This document shows positions 1 through 5,954 of a stretch of 5,954 nt of DNA, piece after piece. Source of the DNA: Pseudomonadota bacterium (GTDB taxonomy: Bacteria > Pseudomonadota > Alphaproteobacteria > Rhizobiales > Rhizobiaceae); the NCBI GenBank assembly GCA_023451915.1, contig JAEXXS010000235.1:1-5954 (forward strand), read 5' to 3'. Both the position numbers and the translations under genes were made by a program. The first letter of the stretch is position 1. Every line of letters starts with the position of its first letter. The notes below the pieces were generated by a model. That model was given only the letters and a program-made list of their open reading frames with translations. It was not told where the DNA came from and ran no database searches.

Positions 1-1645
1 TAACTTCCGGCGCGAATGTGCGGTCGGCAGTCATGATCTCGACCTTGCCGCCCGCATTGGCGATGAATTCCGCCGCCTGTAGCCCGGCATGATCTCCCGC
101 CTCGTCAAAGACCAGCGCATTGGCTCCGGGGCGCACATCGCCGGAAATGATATCCCAGGCGGAAACGGCAAGCTCGTTGCCCGCGCCAAGCAGACTCATT
201 TCCGGCATGCCGCCGGTCGCGATGATCGCCACATCCGGCGCTTCCGCCGTTACCGTGTCGGCCTCGGCCCAGGCATTGAAGCGAAAATCGACGCCGAGCT
301 TTTCGCATTGTGCCATGCGCCAGTCGATGATGCCCATCATCTCGCGCCGGCGCGGGCTTTGCGCTGTCAGTCGCACCTGACCGCCCGGCTGGCTCGCCGC
401 CTCGAAGACCACGACCTTATGGCCGCGCTCGGCGCAGACGCGCGCCACTTCCAGCCCGGCGGGACCGGCACCGACCACCACGATGCGGCGGCTTTGTTCA
501 GCCCTGTTGACGACATGCGGCATCGAGGTCTCGCGACCCGTGGCGGGATTATGGATGCAATAAGCTGCACCGCCCTGATAAATCCGGTCGAGGCAGTAAT
601 TCGCGCCGACGCAAGGGCGGATTTCCTCTTCTCGTTTCTCGAGAATTTTGCCCACGATATGCGGGTCGGTCATATGGGCGCGCGTCATGCCGACCATGTC
701 GAGCTTGCCGGATGCTATGGCATGGCGCGCTGTTGCCACATCCTGAATCTTGGCGGCATGGAACGTCGCCATTCCAGTGCTGGACCGGATTTCGCCCGCG
801 AAATCCAGATGCGGCGCACTCGGCATGCCCTGAATGGGAATGACGTCGGTCAAACCGGCATCGGTTTCAATATGACCGCGAATAACATTGAGAAAATCGA
901 CCAGACCGCTGTCCTTCAGCCTGCGGGAAATCTCCAGTCCATCCGCGCGCGTCAGGCCGCCTTCTAGCGTCTCATCGGCCACATAACGGATGCCGACCAG
1001 AAAATCCGGGCCGACCCGCTCGCGAATGGCGCTCAGAACCTGAAAGGAAAACCGCAGCCGGTTGTCGAGCGAACCGCCGTAATCGCCATCCAGCTCATTG
1101 GTCAGCGGTGACCAGAACTGGTCGAGCAGATGGCCATAGGCCTCCAGTTCCAGACCGTCGAGACCGGCAGCTTTCATCCGCTCCGCCGCATCGGCATAAT
1201 CGCGGATGATGCGCTCGATATCCCACTCTTCGGCCCGCTTGGGGTAAGCGCGATGGGCCGGTTCATGCTTCGCCGTTGACGAGACAGAGGGCAGCCAGTC
1301 GCCTTTGTCCCAGCGGGTGCGGCGACCGAGATGGGTAAGCTGGATCATCACCGCCGCGCCATGCTCGTGGCACTCGTCAGCCAGCATCCGCAACCAGGGC
1401 ACGACCTCGTCCTTATAAGCCAGCACATTGTTGAAGGCAGGCGGACTGTCCTTCGACACCGAGGCGGAGCCCGCCGTCATCGTCAGTGCGATACCGGCCT
1501 TGGCCCGTTCGACGTGATATGCGCGATAGCGCTCCTTCGGCATGCCGTCATCGGCATAGGCTGGCTCATGCGAGGTGAGCATGATGCGGTTACGAAGCGT
1601 CAGATGCTTGATCGTAAGCGGCTGCAATAGCGGATCGGCTGACAT
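1..1645 (-). CDS. TMADH/2,4-dienoyl-CoA reductase-like FMN/FAD oxidoreductase, probable N-methylproline demethylase-type enzyme (3' end outside window)
   Basis: 548 codons are visible from the ATG at 1645 and the frame is still open at base 1; relatives run to roughly 680 residues, so about 130 C-terminal residues are missing. Residues 1-375 form an Old Yellow Enzyme-type TIM barrel: LRNRIM near 17-22, IQLTHLGRR at 101-109, QFWSPLTN at 176-183, GGSLDNRLRF at 190-199, and the phosphate-binding strand around MVGMTR at 317-322. A Fe-S-type cysteine stretch follows (C345, C351, C363), then a dinucleotide fold with VVVGAGPAGLE at 389-399, acidic E415 and ATGG at 476-479. The order matches trimethylamine/dimethylamine dehydrogenase and dienoyl-CoA reductase. 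From memory, the N-terminal text is closest to rhizobial proteins annotated as N-methylproline demethylases of proline betaine breakdown; that substrate is inferred, not shown. There is no cysteine at the position of the TMADH flavin-linking Cys (H26-E27 here). An AAGGGA-like ribosome site lies about 9 nt upstream of the start. The gene is divergent from a TetR-type regulator that probably controls it. Confidence 0.88.
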   Translation of the reverse strand, partial: MSADPLLQPLTIKHLTLRNRIMLTSHEPAYADDGMPKERYRAYHVERAKAGIALTMTAGSASVSKDSPPAFNNVLAYKDEVVPWLRMLADECHEHGAAVMIQLTHLGRRTRWDKGDWLPSVSSTAKHEPAHRAYPKRAEEWDIERIIRDYADAAERMKAAGLDGLELEAYGHLLDQFWSPLTNELDGDYGGSLDNRLRFSFQVLSAIRERVGPDFLVGIRYVADETLEGGLTRADGLEISRRLKDSGLVDFLNVIRGHIETDAGLTDVIPIQGMPSAPHLDFAGEIRSSTGMATFHAAKIQDVATARHAIASGKLDMVGMTRAHMTDPHIVGKILEKREEEIRPCVGANYCLDRIYQGGAAYCIHNPATGRETSMPHVVNRAEQSRRIVVVGAGPAGLEVARVCAERGHKVVVFEAASQPGGQVRLTAQSPRRREMMGIIDWRMAQCEKLGVDFRFNAWAEADTVTAEAPDVAIIATGGMPEMSLLGAGNELAVSAWDIISGDVRPGANALVFDEAGDHAGLQAAEFIANAGGKVEIMTADRTFAPEV

Positions 1646-1675
1646 TTCGATCGTTCCCTTTTGTTGTTTTCAGCA

Positions 1676-1705
1676 AGGCTAGCTAGAAATGTACATAACT
1701 GTCAA
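1676..1705 (-). promoter_or_regulatory. Candidate sigma70-type promoter for the flavin oxidoreductase
   Basis: On the minus strand a perfect TTGACA -35 box (plus positions 1700-1705) is followed, after an 18-bp spacer, by TAGCCT (1676-1681). The latter is only a 3/6 match to TATAAT. Transcription would begin near 1669, giving a leader of about 24 nt that contains the ribosome site. The weak -10 box and long spacer would suit a promoter of low basal activity. The palindrome ATGTACAT at 1689-1696 lies inside the spacer, where a bound repressor would block RNA polymerase. The call is from motif inspection only. Confidence 0.35.
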
Positions 1706-1737
1706 TTTAATAATCATAAGTGTCATATTACTGTACA
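1689..1737. promoter_or_regulatory. Candidate operator region for the divergent TetR-type regulator
   Basis: An AT-rich 49-bp stretch is bounded by two TGTACA palindromes, at 1690-1695 and 1732-1737, with start points 42 bp apart (about four helical turns). The left one extends to the perfect 8-bp palindrome ATGTACAT (1689-1696). Between them lies a direct repeat, ATAACTGTCAATTTA at 1695-1709 and ATAAGTGTCATATTA at 1716-1730, with 12 of 15 identical at a period of 21 bp (two turns). Such phased sites between divergent genes are typical of cooperative dimer binding. The TetR protein encoded just to the right is the natural candidate ligand. Which of the two motifs is the real half-site cannot be settled from one sequence. 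Confidence 0.45.
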
Positions 1738-1788
1738 AAGCTGTTTAGTCTTCTTGCCAAATGCCGACTGTCTGGTAGAACTGACGCC

Positions 1789-2415
1789 ATGGAACAACCG
1801 GTAACAAACGAAACAGGATGGCGCGGATCGCCCGAACTCTGGCTTGAAGCGGCTTATGATGCGCTGATCGAAAACGGGGTGGAAGCCGTACGCATTTTGC
1901 CGCTGGCCAAGCGGCTTAATCTGTCACGCACCAGTTTCTACTGGTTCTTCAACGACCGTCGGGAATTGCTCGACGCTCTTATCGCGCGGTGGCGCGATAA
2001 GAACACTGGTGCCCTACTGCGCCAGACAAACGCCTATGCGGAAACAATCGAAGAAGCCGTTTTGAACGTTTTTGATTGCTGGTTGGATTGCGCTCTATTT
2101 GATCCTGCTTTTGAATTCGCGATCCGTAGTTGGGCTCTTCAATCAGAAAAAGTTGAAAACGAAGTACAGGAGGCCGATGTATTGCGTCTTCGCGGTCTGT
2201 CTCAGATGTTTGAACGTTTCGGATTTGATGAAGACATAGCTGATGTACGCGCGCGCACCATATATCTTGTGCAGATCGGCTACATCTCCATGCGAACCAA
2301 AGAAAAGATTGACGTGCGACTCGCTCGTGTTCCCCATTATGTCGAAGTCTTCACTGGCCGGGCTCCGCAACGCAAAGAGCTCAACAGATTTCTATCGCGA
2401 CACGTGGAAAAATAA
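1789..2415 (+). CDS. TetR/AcrR-family transcriptional regulator
   Basis: A 208-residue protein, a normal length for a TetR repressor. Residues about 15-60 form the N-terminal DNA-binding bundle: an amphipathic first helix (LWLEAAYDALIENGVEAV), then a helix-turn-helix at about 36-55 with LAKRLNLSRTSFYWFF, matching the usual LA..L.vs....Y..F pattern with Trp at 52. From about 60 on the chain is helical and divergent, as in the ligand-binding dimerisation domain of this family, so the effector cannot be read. The ATG at 1789 is preferred over an in-frame GTG at 1720. The GTG lies inside the palindromic operator region and would add 23 residues (MSYYCTKLFS...) unlike a TetR N-terminus. The ribosome site is weak (GGTAGA at 1774-1779). 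The gene is divergent from the flavin oxidoreductase. By family habit it likely represses that gene and itself until a substrate-related ligand binds; this is inference. Confidence 0.88.
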   Translation: MEQPVTNETGWRGSPELWLEAAYDALIENGVEAVRILPLAKRLNLSRTSFYWFFNDRRELLDALIARWRDKNTGALLRQTNAYAETIEEAVLNVFDCWLDCALFDPAFEFAIRSWALQSEKVENEVQEADVLRLRGLSQMFERFGFDEDIADVRARTIYLVQIGYISMRTKEKIDVRLARVPHYVEVFTGRAPQRKELNRFLSRHVEK

Positions 2416-2440
2416 GTATTATCAGTTCAATAAATAATAC
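2416..2440. terminator. AT-rich inverted repeat directly after the TetR stop codon (weak terminator candidate)
   Basis: GTATTAT (2416-2422) and ATAATAC (2434-2440) pair perfectly over 7 bp around an 11-base loop, starting at the first base after the TAA stop. The stem holds only two G-C pairs and no T-run follows, so it does not meet the usual rho-independent criteria. It may end or protect the 3' end of the regulator mRNA, or be chance in an AT-rich stretch. Confidence 0.2.
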
Positions 2441-2508
2441 AACTTAACGTGTCGCCATCTGATTGTCAGTCAGGGATTTCGCTGCCGGCTCCATTCGCAA
2501 CGCAATCT

Positions 2509-2526
2509 GTTCGAGCTCAATCGAAC
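2509..2526. other. Short inverted repeat in the convergent intergenic region
   Basis: GTTCGA (2509-2514) and TCGAAC (2521-2526) form a perfect 6-bp stem with a 6-base loop, GCTCAA. There is no T-run on either side, and no gene or RNA family is recognised around it. It lies in the 242-bp gap between the regulator and the IalB-like gene, where transcription from both sides should end. Confidence 0.2.
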
Positions 2527-2629
2527 TCGCGGGCTATAGAAAGTTTGCCAAACTAGGTCTGTTAATCGATTCAGGACTATCATCGGCCCGCTCCCTGCCC
2601 GGAGGGACCATGTCAAGTGCTGCACCTGC

Positions 2630-2645
2630 GAGGGTATCCTCTTTT
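2630..2645 (+). terminator. Weak terminator-like hairpin with T4 tail, plus-strand orientation
   Basis: GAGG (2630-2633), loop GTAT, CCTC (2638-2641) and then TTTT (2642-2645). The layout is that of a rho-independent terminator for rightward transcription coming from the regulator gene. The stem is only 4 bp and the T-run is short, so efficiency would be low. It lies about 215 nt after the regulator stop and 13 bp before the end of the convergent IalB-like gene. Confidence 0.22.
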
Positions 2646-2657
2646 AGACAGCAAAGA

Positions 2658-3203
2658 CTATGGCAACATGGCTTCGGCTTTTGAAATTCCGTTGAGCTGG
2701 AATGAAAATGCCAGATCTCGCCCATCTCGCGACTTGAGTGCCGTTGTCATGGTTTTACCGCCGCGCAGGGCTTTCAACCATTGTGCATCGACCTTCGCAT
2801 CAGCATAGCAGCCGCCCGCATCGCAGCTTTGCCACGTGAGTGAACCCACCGGCTTCTCATCAATCAGAATTTTGACCGGATCGGTCAAGTCGACACCATA
2901 GGGCAAAGTGAATGCAGCTGCGGTTTCTGGTTTACCCGCAACGCGGGTAAACGATGCTGTCGCCACACGCTGACTCTGATTGCCCTGTCGCATAACGATG
3001 CTCTGCGAAACTTCACATAGCAGCTGTTCCGGCTGCAACTGATTAGAGCATGTCATCAGCCAGAGCGGTGCCGCCGGAGCGGTATTTTGGTCGGCTTGTT
3101 GCGTATCGCCCGCCGCAGCTGGCGGAACCTGCGCCAAGGCAGCAGCAGAGCCCCAGCTCATCATTGCAGTTATAGCGATCATCGTTGCAGTCAGTCGGTT
3201 CAT
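2658..3203 (-). CDS. Invasion-associated locus B (IalB) family secreted protein
   Basis: A 181-residue protein with a clear Sec signal peptide: MNRLTATMIAITAMMSWGSA followed by AALA, with likely cleavage after residue 24 before QVPP. A low-complexity Pro/Ala/Gln linker to about residue 46 follows. The mature domain has the IalB pattern: W48-L-M-T-C52, LLCEVSQ (C63), FTLPYGVDLTDPVKILID at 98-115, SLTWQSCDAGGCYADAKV (C127, C132), then LRGGKTM and a closing FQLNGISKAEAML. Four cysteines spaced 11 and 5 apart suggest two periplasmic disulfides (C52-C63, C127-C132). IalB of Bartonella is linked to erythrocyte invasion, but the family is spread across Alphaproteobacteria and its biochemical role is not known; a virulence role here is not implied. 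The start ATG is preceded by a purine-rich GAGAAGAGAG ribosome site. The gene begins 24 bp after the autotransporter stop on the same strand, so cotranscription is likely. Confidence 0.87.
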   Translation of the reverse strand: MNRLTATMIAITAMMSWGSAAALAQVPPAAAGDTQQADQNTAPAAPLWLMTCSNQLQPEQLLCEVSQSIVMRQGNQSQRVATASFTRVAGKPETAAAFTLPYGVDLTDPVKILIDEKPVGSLTWQSCDAGGCYADAKVDAQWLKALRGGKTMTTALKSRDGRDLAFSFQLNGISKAEAMLP

Positions 3204-3227
3204 GGTCTCTCTTCTCTAACGGATATT

Positions 3228-5954
3228 CTAGAAACGCAGGCCCAGATTCACAGTGGCCGTGTGACCAACGGTGTCGTCGCTCCATTGGCCTTGATAACCA
3301 AAGGTCAAACGTGTGGTGTTCTTGGCATCGTAGAATGTCAGACCAGTGTCCACACGTCCGGTCAGATCGCCAGTCTGGCTATAATTGCGGAATGTACCGT
3401 CCGCACTGCTCGCACCGGCGAAGGTCGCATTGATGAAGACGTCATTCTTGTTGGCAAAGCTGACCTCGCCACGCAGATAAGCCTGCATCCACAATGTGCT
3501 GGTGATCTGTGTCTCGACGCCCACTTCAAGCGATGGCGTTGCCGCCAACACCCATTGACCCGTGCTGTCCAGTTCCAACCCGTAGTTGGTGTTGTTTTCC
3601 GAAGCGCTCCCCGAATAGAGATAGCTGGCATCGAAATCGAGCGCAGGTCGCAGATAGACGGCACCACCATCGGGTCGATAGTGATAGGCGGATCCTAACC
3701 TGAAATTGGCCTGACTGATCCGTTGCTTCGCCGTCGCTGTTCCCCCGATCACGAGATCACCCCCAGGCAGAGCGCCATAAATATCGATCAGACGTGTGCT
3801 GTCATATTGCGCTGTCGCGCCGTTGAGAATGCCATAAAGCTCCCACGGACCTTTATACTTTGACAGAGATACACCCAGCATTGCCCGCTGGCCGTCTGCC
3901 GAAAAGCGGTCGCCACTCGTCAGACTGAAATCTTCAAAGCCCGTTCCGAAACCCAGATAGAGATCTTCTTTGAGAGGCATACGAACACCAGCATATAGAC
4001 CGGCGGTTTGCGTATCGAAGCTTCTGTACTGGAACGAGGCGTTGCGATCCAACGTGCTGGCGCTGCCTGTGAACCAGTAACAGCTATGATCATCTCCCAT
4101 ACGGGCTGCGAAATTGTCGTAGCCGCAATCAGCCATCGTTCGCGCAAAGCGATAACCGGACTGCAAAGCATCAACCTGCGTCGTTGCATAGTCCTCCGAG
4201 CCAAGATTGTCGACCGCATTGAGCACTTCGGCACTGGTTTGCATGTTGGCAATCAGTGCGAACATCGGTCCCATACTGGTTGAACCCTGTCCCGACAGCA
4301 CCCGTGCGATATGTTCTGCGGTATTGGTCTGATTGCGGTTCATGCCCGGCATATGGAAATCGGCATGGGGGATGAGGTCAATCGTGCTGCCGTCTCCAGT
4401 AGGGCCATTCAACCCGATTTCATAGCTCATCACGGCTGTACCAAGGACCGTCGTGCCAGCATTGGCGGTTGTTCCGCCTGCATCGATGAGCACCAGCGGA
4501 CGTAAACGATCCAACTGATGGAGCACCGGATTCACTGTGCCGGCAATGGTGGCATTGCCGGTAACATTGATCAGATCACTCGCGCCGCCAGCGGCTGTAT
4601 CCTGACGGAAATAGACATCAGCCGTGTAGGCCGCCGTGCTGCCGAATGTCAAAGAACCATTGACTGCGGTCGTCTGGCTGACATTTTCGGTCACCTGCAG
4701 ATCCGAAGCAACCATACGGACGCTCAAAGCCGTATTTGGCACGTAATAAGCGACGCCGCCCAGAGAAAGATTGCCGTCGATAGTCAATTGACCCGACGCG
4801 CCAAGATTAACTTCATCCTGGGCGTAGAAGGTTGCACCTTGCTGCACCGTTACGCTGTTGGTGCCGCCACCGAGATCGATGTTACCAACCGCGCGGCCAT
4901 TCAGCGTCACTTGTTCGGAACCGATTCCTCCACTGATGATACGATTATTGAGCGCCATCAGGAAACTGTCGGAAGAAAGAGACAGTGTATTGGCCATCCC
5001 CCCATCGATCATGATGGCGGCTGTTTTGGAGGGGATGCTGTCGGCAGAACGTCCGTCGCTGCCACCGACTATAACGCCGTTCAGTGCAATATCGATATCG
5101 CCTGCGCCGTCCTTGCCTTCAGATTGTGCCAATACGGCAATGCCGCGTTCACCAAGCGACAGAATATTTCCTGTCAGATCAAGCGCAACGCTTCCGCCGC
5201 TGCCTGCGCCGCCAGCGCTACCATGGAACAAACCATCAACACTGCCGCCGCCGCCGCCGAGGCCTTGTGCCAATACACCGATCGAGTCCTTACCCATCAC
5301 CATGACGTTGCCGTTATTGGTGAAATCGATTGCACCGCCACTACCGCCATTATTATCCGACAGCAGCAAATTGACTGCCGAGGGTGCCAGATCCGTTCCA
5401 ACCAGACCACCGCCGCCGCCAATACTTTGCAGAACGAAGCCGTGAGAGCGGTCACCCTTTGTAGTGATATCGCCGCTGTTCTGGACGGTGATGGCTCCTC
5501 CATCGCCGGTTGAACCATCGCTTGCGCCAAGGTTAATCGTGGCCTGATCGAGGCTGGTCAGATAGACTTCACCACCGCCGGCACCGATAGACTGAACGAT
5601 TTGCCCGCTGGCATTATCGCCCAGCGTGCTGACTGTGCCGTTCAGGTTTAGGGTGATATCACCGCCATTGTTGCGGAAGGAAGGATCAGCGCCGAGCGTA
5701 ACCACTGCATTGCGCTGACCGGAGCTTCCGCTACCCGATGCACCTGCAATAATCATGCGTCCACCGCCGCCGCCGATAGATTGCGCGAGACCGCCGCTGG
5801 AGAGATTGCCGAGTGTCCTGACATCACCAACACGGTTGGCAGTCAGATCACCGCCTGAAGCATCGTCCGTGTTGATTGCGCCTAGCATCGCGCTCAAGGC
5901 GATGTCACCGTTGCTGAGCGCGCCGAGTGTCGTCGTCGACATACCGCCGCCGCC
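3228..5954 (-). CDS. Type V autotransporter: glycine-rich repeat passenger with C-terminal beta-barrel (5' end outside window)
   Basis: The reading frame is open at the right edge. The four codons before the Met at 5942 encode Gly and continue the repeat pattern, so that Met is internal. About 908 residues are visible and no signal peptide is seen. Counting from that Met, residues 1-294 are repeats built round QSIGGGGG with GG.I....G.I.T.G....G...Q, expected to form a right-handed beta-helix. Residues about 340-390 are a repeat-free beta-rich passage. Residues about 430-475 carry ASDLINVTGNATIAGTVNPV, which resembles the autochaperone segment before the translocator. Residues about 620-904 are the outer-membrane barrel, with alternating aromatic strands ending NLGLRF; terminal Phe is the usual signal for BAM-dependent insertion. 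Only two cysteines occur (C606, C621). The passenger would be exposed at the cell surface; adhesion is a common role for such proteins but is not shown here. The IalB-like gene follows 24 bp downstream. Confidence 0.9.
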   Translation of the reverse strand, partial: GGGGMSTTTLGALSNGDIALSAMLGAINTDDASGGDLTANRVGDVRTLGNLSSGGLAQSIGGGGGRMIIAGASGSGSSGQRNAVVTLGADPSFRNNGGDITLNLNGTVSTLGDNASGQIVQSIGAGGGEVYLTSLDQATINLGASDGSTGDGGAITVQNSGDITTKGDRSHGFVLQSIGGGGGLVGTDLAPSAVNLLLSDNNGGSGGAIDFTNNGNVMVMGKDSIGVLAQGLGGGGGSVDGLFHGSAGGAGSGGSVALDLTGNILSLGERGIAVLAQSEGKDGAGDIDIALNGVIVGGSDGRSADSIPSKTAAIMIDGGMANTLSLSSDSFLMALNNRIISGGIGSEQVTLNGRAVGNIDLGGGTNSVTVQQGATFYAQDEVNLGASGQLTIDGNLSLGGVAYYVPNTALSVRMVASDLQVTENVSQTTAVNGSLTFGSTAAYTADVYFRQDTAAGGASDLINVTGNATIAGTVNPVLHQLDRLRPLVLIDAGGTTANAGTTVLGTAVMSYEIGLNGPTGDGSTIDLIPHADFHMPGMNRNQTNTAEHIARVLSGQGSTSMGPMFALIANMQTSAEVLNAVDNLGSEDYATTQVDALQSGYRFARTMADCGYDNFAARMGDDHSCYWFTGSASTLDRNASFQYRSFDTQTAGLYAGVRMPLKEDLYLGFGTGFEDFSLTSGDRFSADGQRAMLGVSLSKYKGPWELYGILNGATAQYDSTRLIDIYGALPGGDLVIGGTATAKQRISQANFRLGSAYHYRPDGGAVYLRPALDFDASYLYSGSASENNTNYGLELDSTGQWVLAATPSLEVGVETQITSTLWMQAYLRGEVSFANKNDVFINATFAGASSADGTFRNYSQTGDLTGRVDTGLTFYDAKNTTRLTFGYQGQWSDDTVGHTATVNLGLRF
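5061..5954 (-). repeat. Tandem glycine-rich passenger repeats (QSIGGGGG units)
   Basis: At least five degenerate units, plus one cut by the window edge, lie head to tail within the autotransporter. Core motifs on the minus strand are at 5760-5783 (QSIGGGGG), 5571-5594 (QSIGAGGG), 5406-5429 (QSIGGGGG) and 5244-5267 (QGLGGGGG). A further GGGG sits at 5943-5954 and a degraded last copy (QSEGKDGA) near 5103-5126. Approximate units are 5664-5852, 5499-5663, 5337-5498, 5196-5336 and 5061-5195, so length falls from 63 to 45 residues toward the barrel. Each unit begins with a GG/GA.I strand, then a G.(I/V)...G turn and the Gly run. On the plus strand the Gly runs appear as CCGCCGCCGCC tracts, which are plausible sites for slippage or recombination. 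Confidence 0.8.

Noticed and set aside
89..967. A 292-codon open frame on the plus strand opposite the flavin oxidoreductase
   Set aside because: The opposite strand encodes a fully recognisable enzyme across this stretch. The plus-strand product has no family features (many His/Arg/Ala residues) and is a by-product of GC-rich codon bias.
1720..1788. GTG start at 1720 giving the regulator 23 more residues
   Set aside because: The GTG lies inside the direct-repeat/palindrome block that should hold the promoter or operator, and the extra residues do not look like a TetR N-terminus. The ATG at 1789 gives a normal length.
2592..2607. TCCCT/AGGGA stem as a terminator for the IalB-like gene
   Set aside because: The 5-bp stem has a 6-base loop and no T-run in either direction, so it is not supported as a terminator.
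2463..2684. A 73-codon plus-strand frame in the gap after the regulator
   Set aside because: There is no ribosome site, it is low-complexity Ser/Arg-rich, and it runs into the end of the IalB-like gene. It is treated as chance.
3087..3698. A 203-codon plus-strand frame covering the IalB start and autotransporter end
   Set aside because: It crosses two convincing minus-strand genes and their junction and shows no recognisable fold.
4858..5445. A proline-rich 195-codon plus-strand frame (PPPPP runs)
   Set aside because: The proline runs are the reverse complement of glycine codons in the QSIGGGGG repeats, not a real proline-rich protein.
4518..5513. A 331-codon plus-strand frame opposite the autotransporter passenger
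   Set aside because: It mirrors the repeat-coding strand and gives Cys-, Ala- and Thr-rich text without domains or a signal peptide. The autotransporter reading explains the DNA better.
5244..5954. Regularly spaced CCGCCGCCGCC tracts as a possible CRISPR or other array
   Set aside because: Spacing varies (about 160-190 bp), the tracts are in-frame Gly codons, and the intervening sequence is coding and itself repetitive at the protein level.

Overview
The window reads as an alphaproteobacterial chromosome segment. The best fit is Hyphomicrobiales of the Brucella/Ochrobactrum kind. This rests on the family mix (an alphaproteobacterial IalB-type secreted protein, an autotransporter with QSIGGGGG repeats, and a TMADH-like N-methylproline demethylase relative) and on moderately high GC coding DNA. 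The assignment is inference from family knowledge; no rRNA or other marker gene is present.

Layout from left to right. (1) From the left edge to 1645, minus strand, lies most of a two-domain flavin oxidoreductase: an Old Yellow Enzyme-type barrel fused to an FAD/NAD(P)-binding domain. Its closest remembered relatives are annotated as N-methylproline (stachydrine pathway) demethylases. The C-terminus is cut off by the window edge. (2) 1646-1788 is a divergent control region with a perfect TTGACA box facing left, two TGTACA palindromes 42 bp apart and a 15-bp direct repeat at a 21-bp period. (3) 1789-2415, plus strand, is a TetR/AcrR-type regulator that probably controls its divergent neighbour. 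(4) 2416-2657 is a gap between convergent genes. It holds only small hairpins and no convincing gene. (5) 2658-3203, minus strand, is a secreted IalB-family protein. (6) 3228 to the right edge, minus strand, is the C-terminal part of a large type V autotransporter: glycine-rich repeats, an autochaperone-like stretch and a beta-barrel ending in Phe. Its N-terminus lies beyond the window.

There are two functional modules meeting tail to tail at about 2416-2657. The first is a locally regulated catabolic flavoenzyme with its TetR regulator. The second is a cell-surface module in which the autotransporter is transcribed first and the IalB-like protein follows 24 bp later, probably on one mRNA whose promoter lies outside the window.

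No RNA gene, IS element, CRISPR array or clear strong terminator was seen. Nothing here amounts to a wholly new system. The points most worth checking are the flavoenzyme's Fe-S motif, which lacks its second cysteine, the operator architecture, and the autotransporter/IalB pairing.
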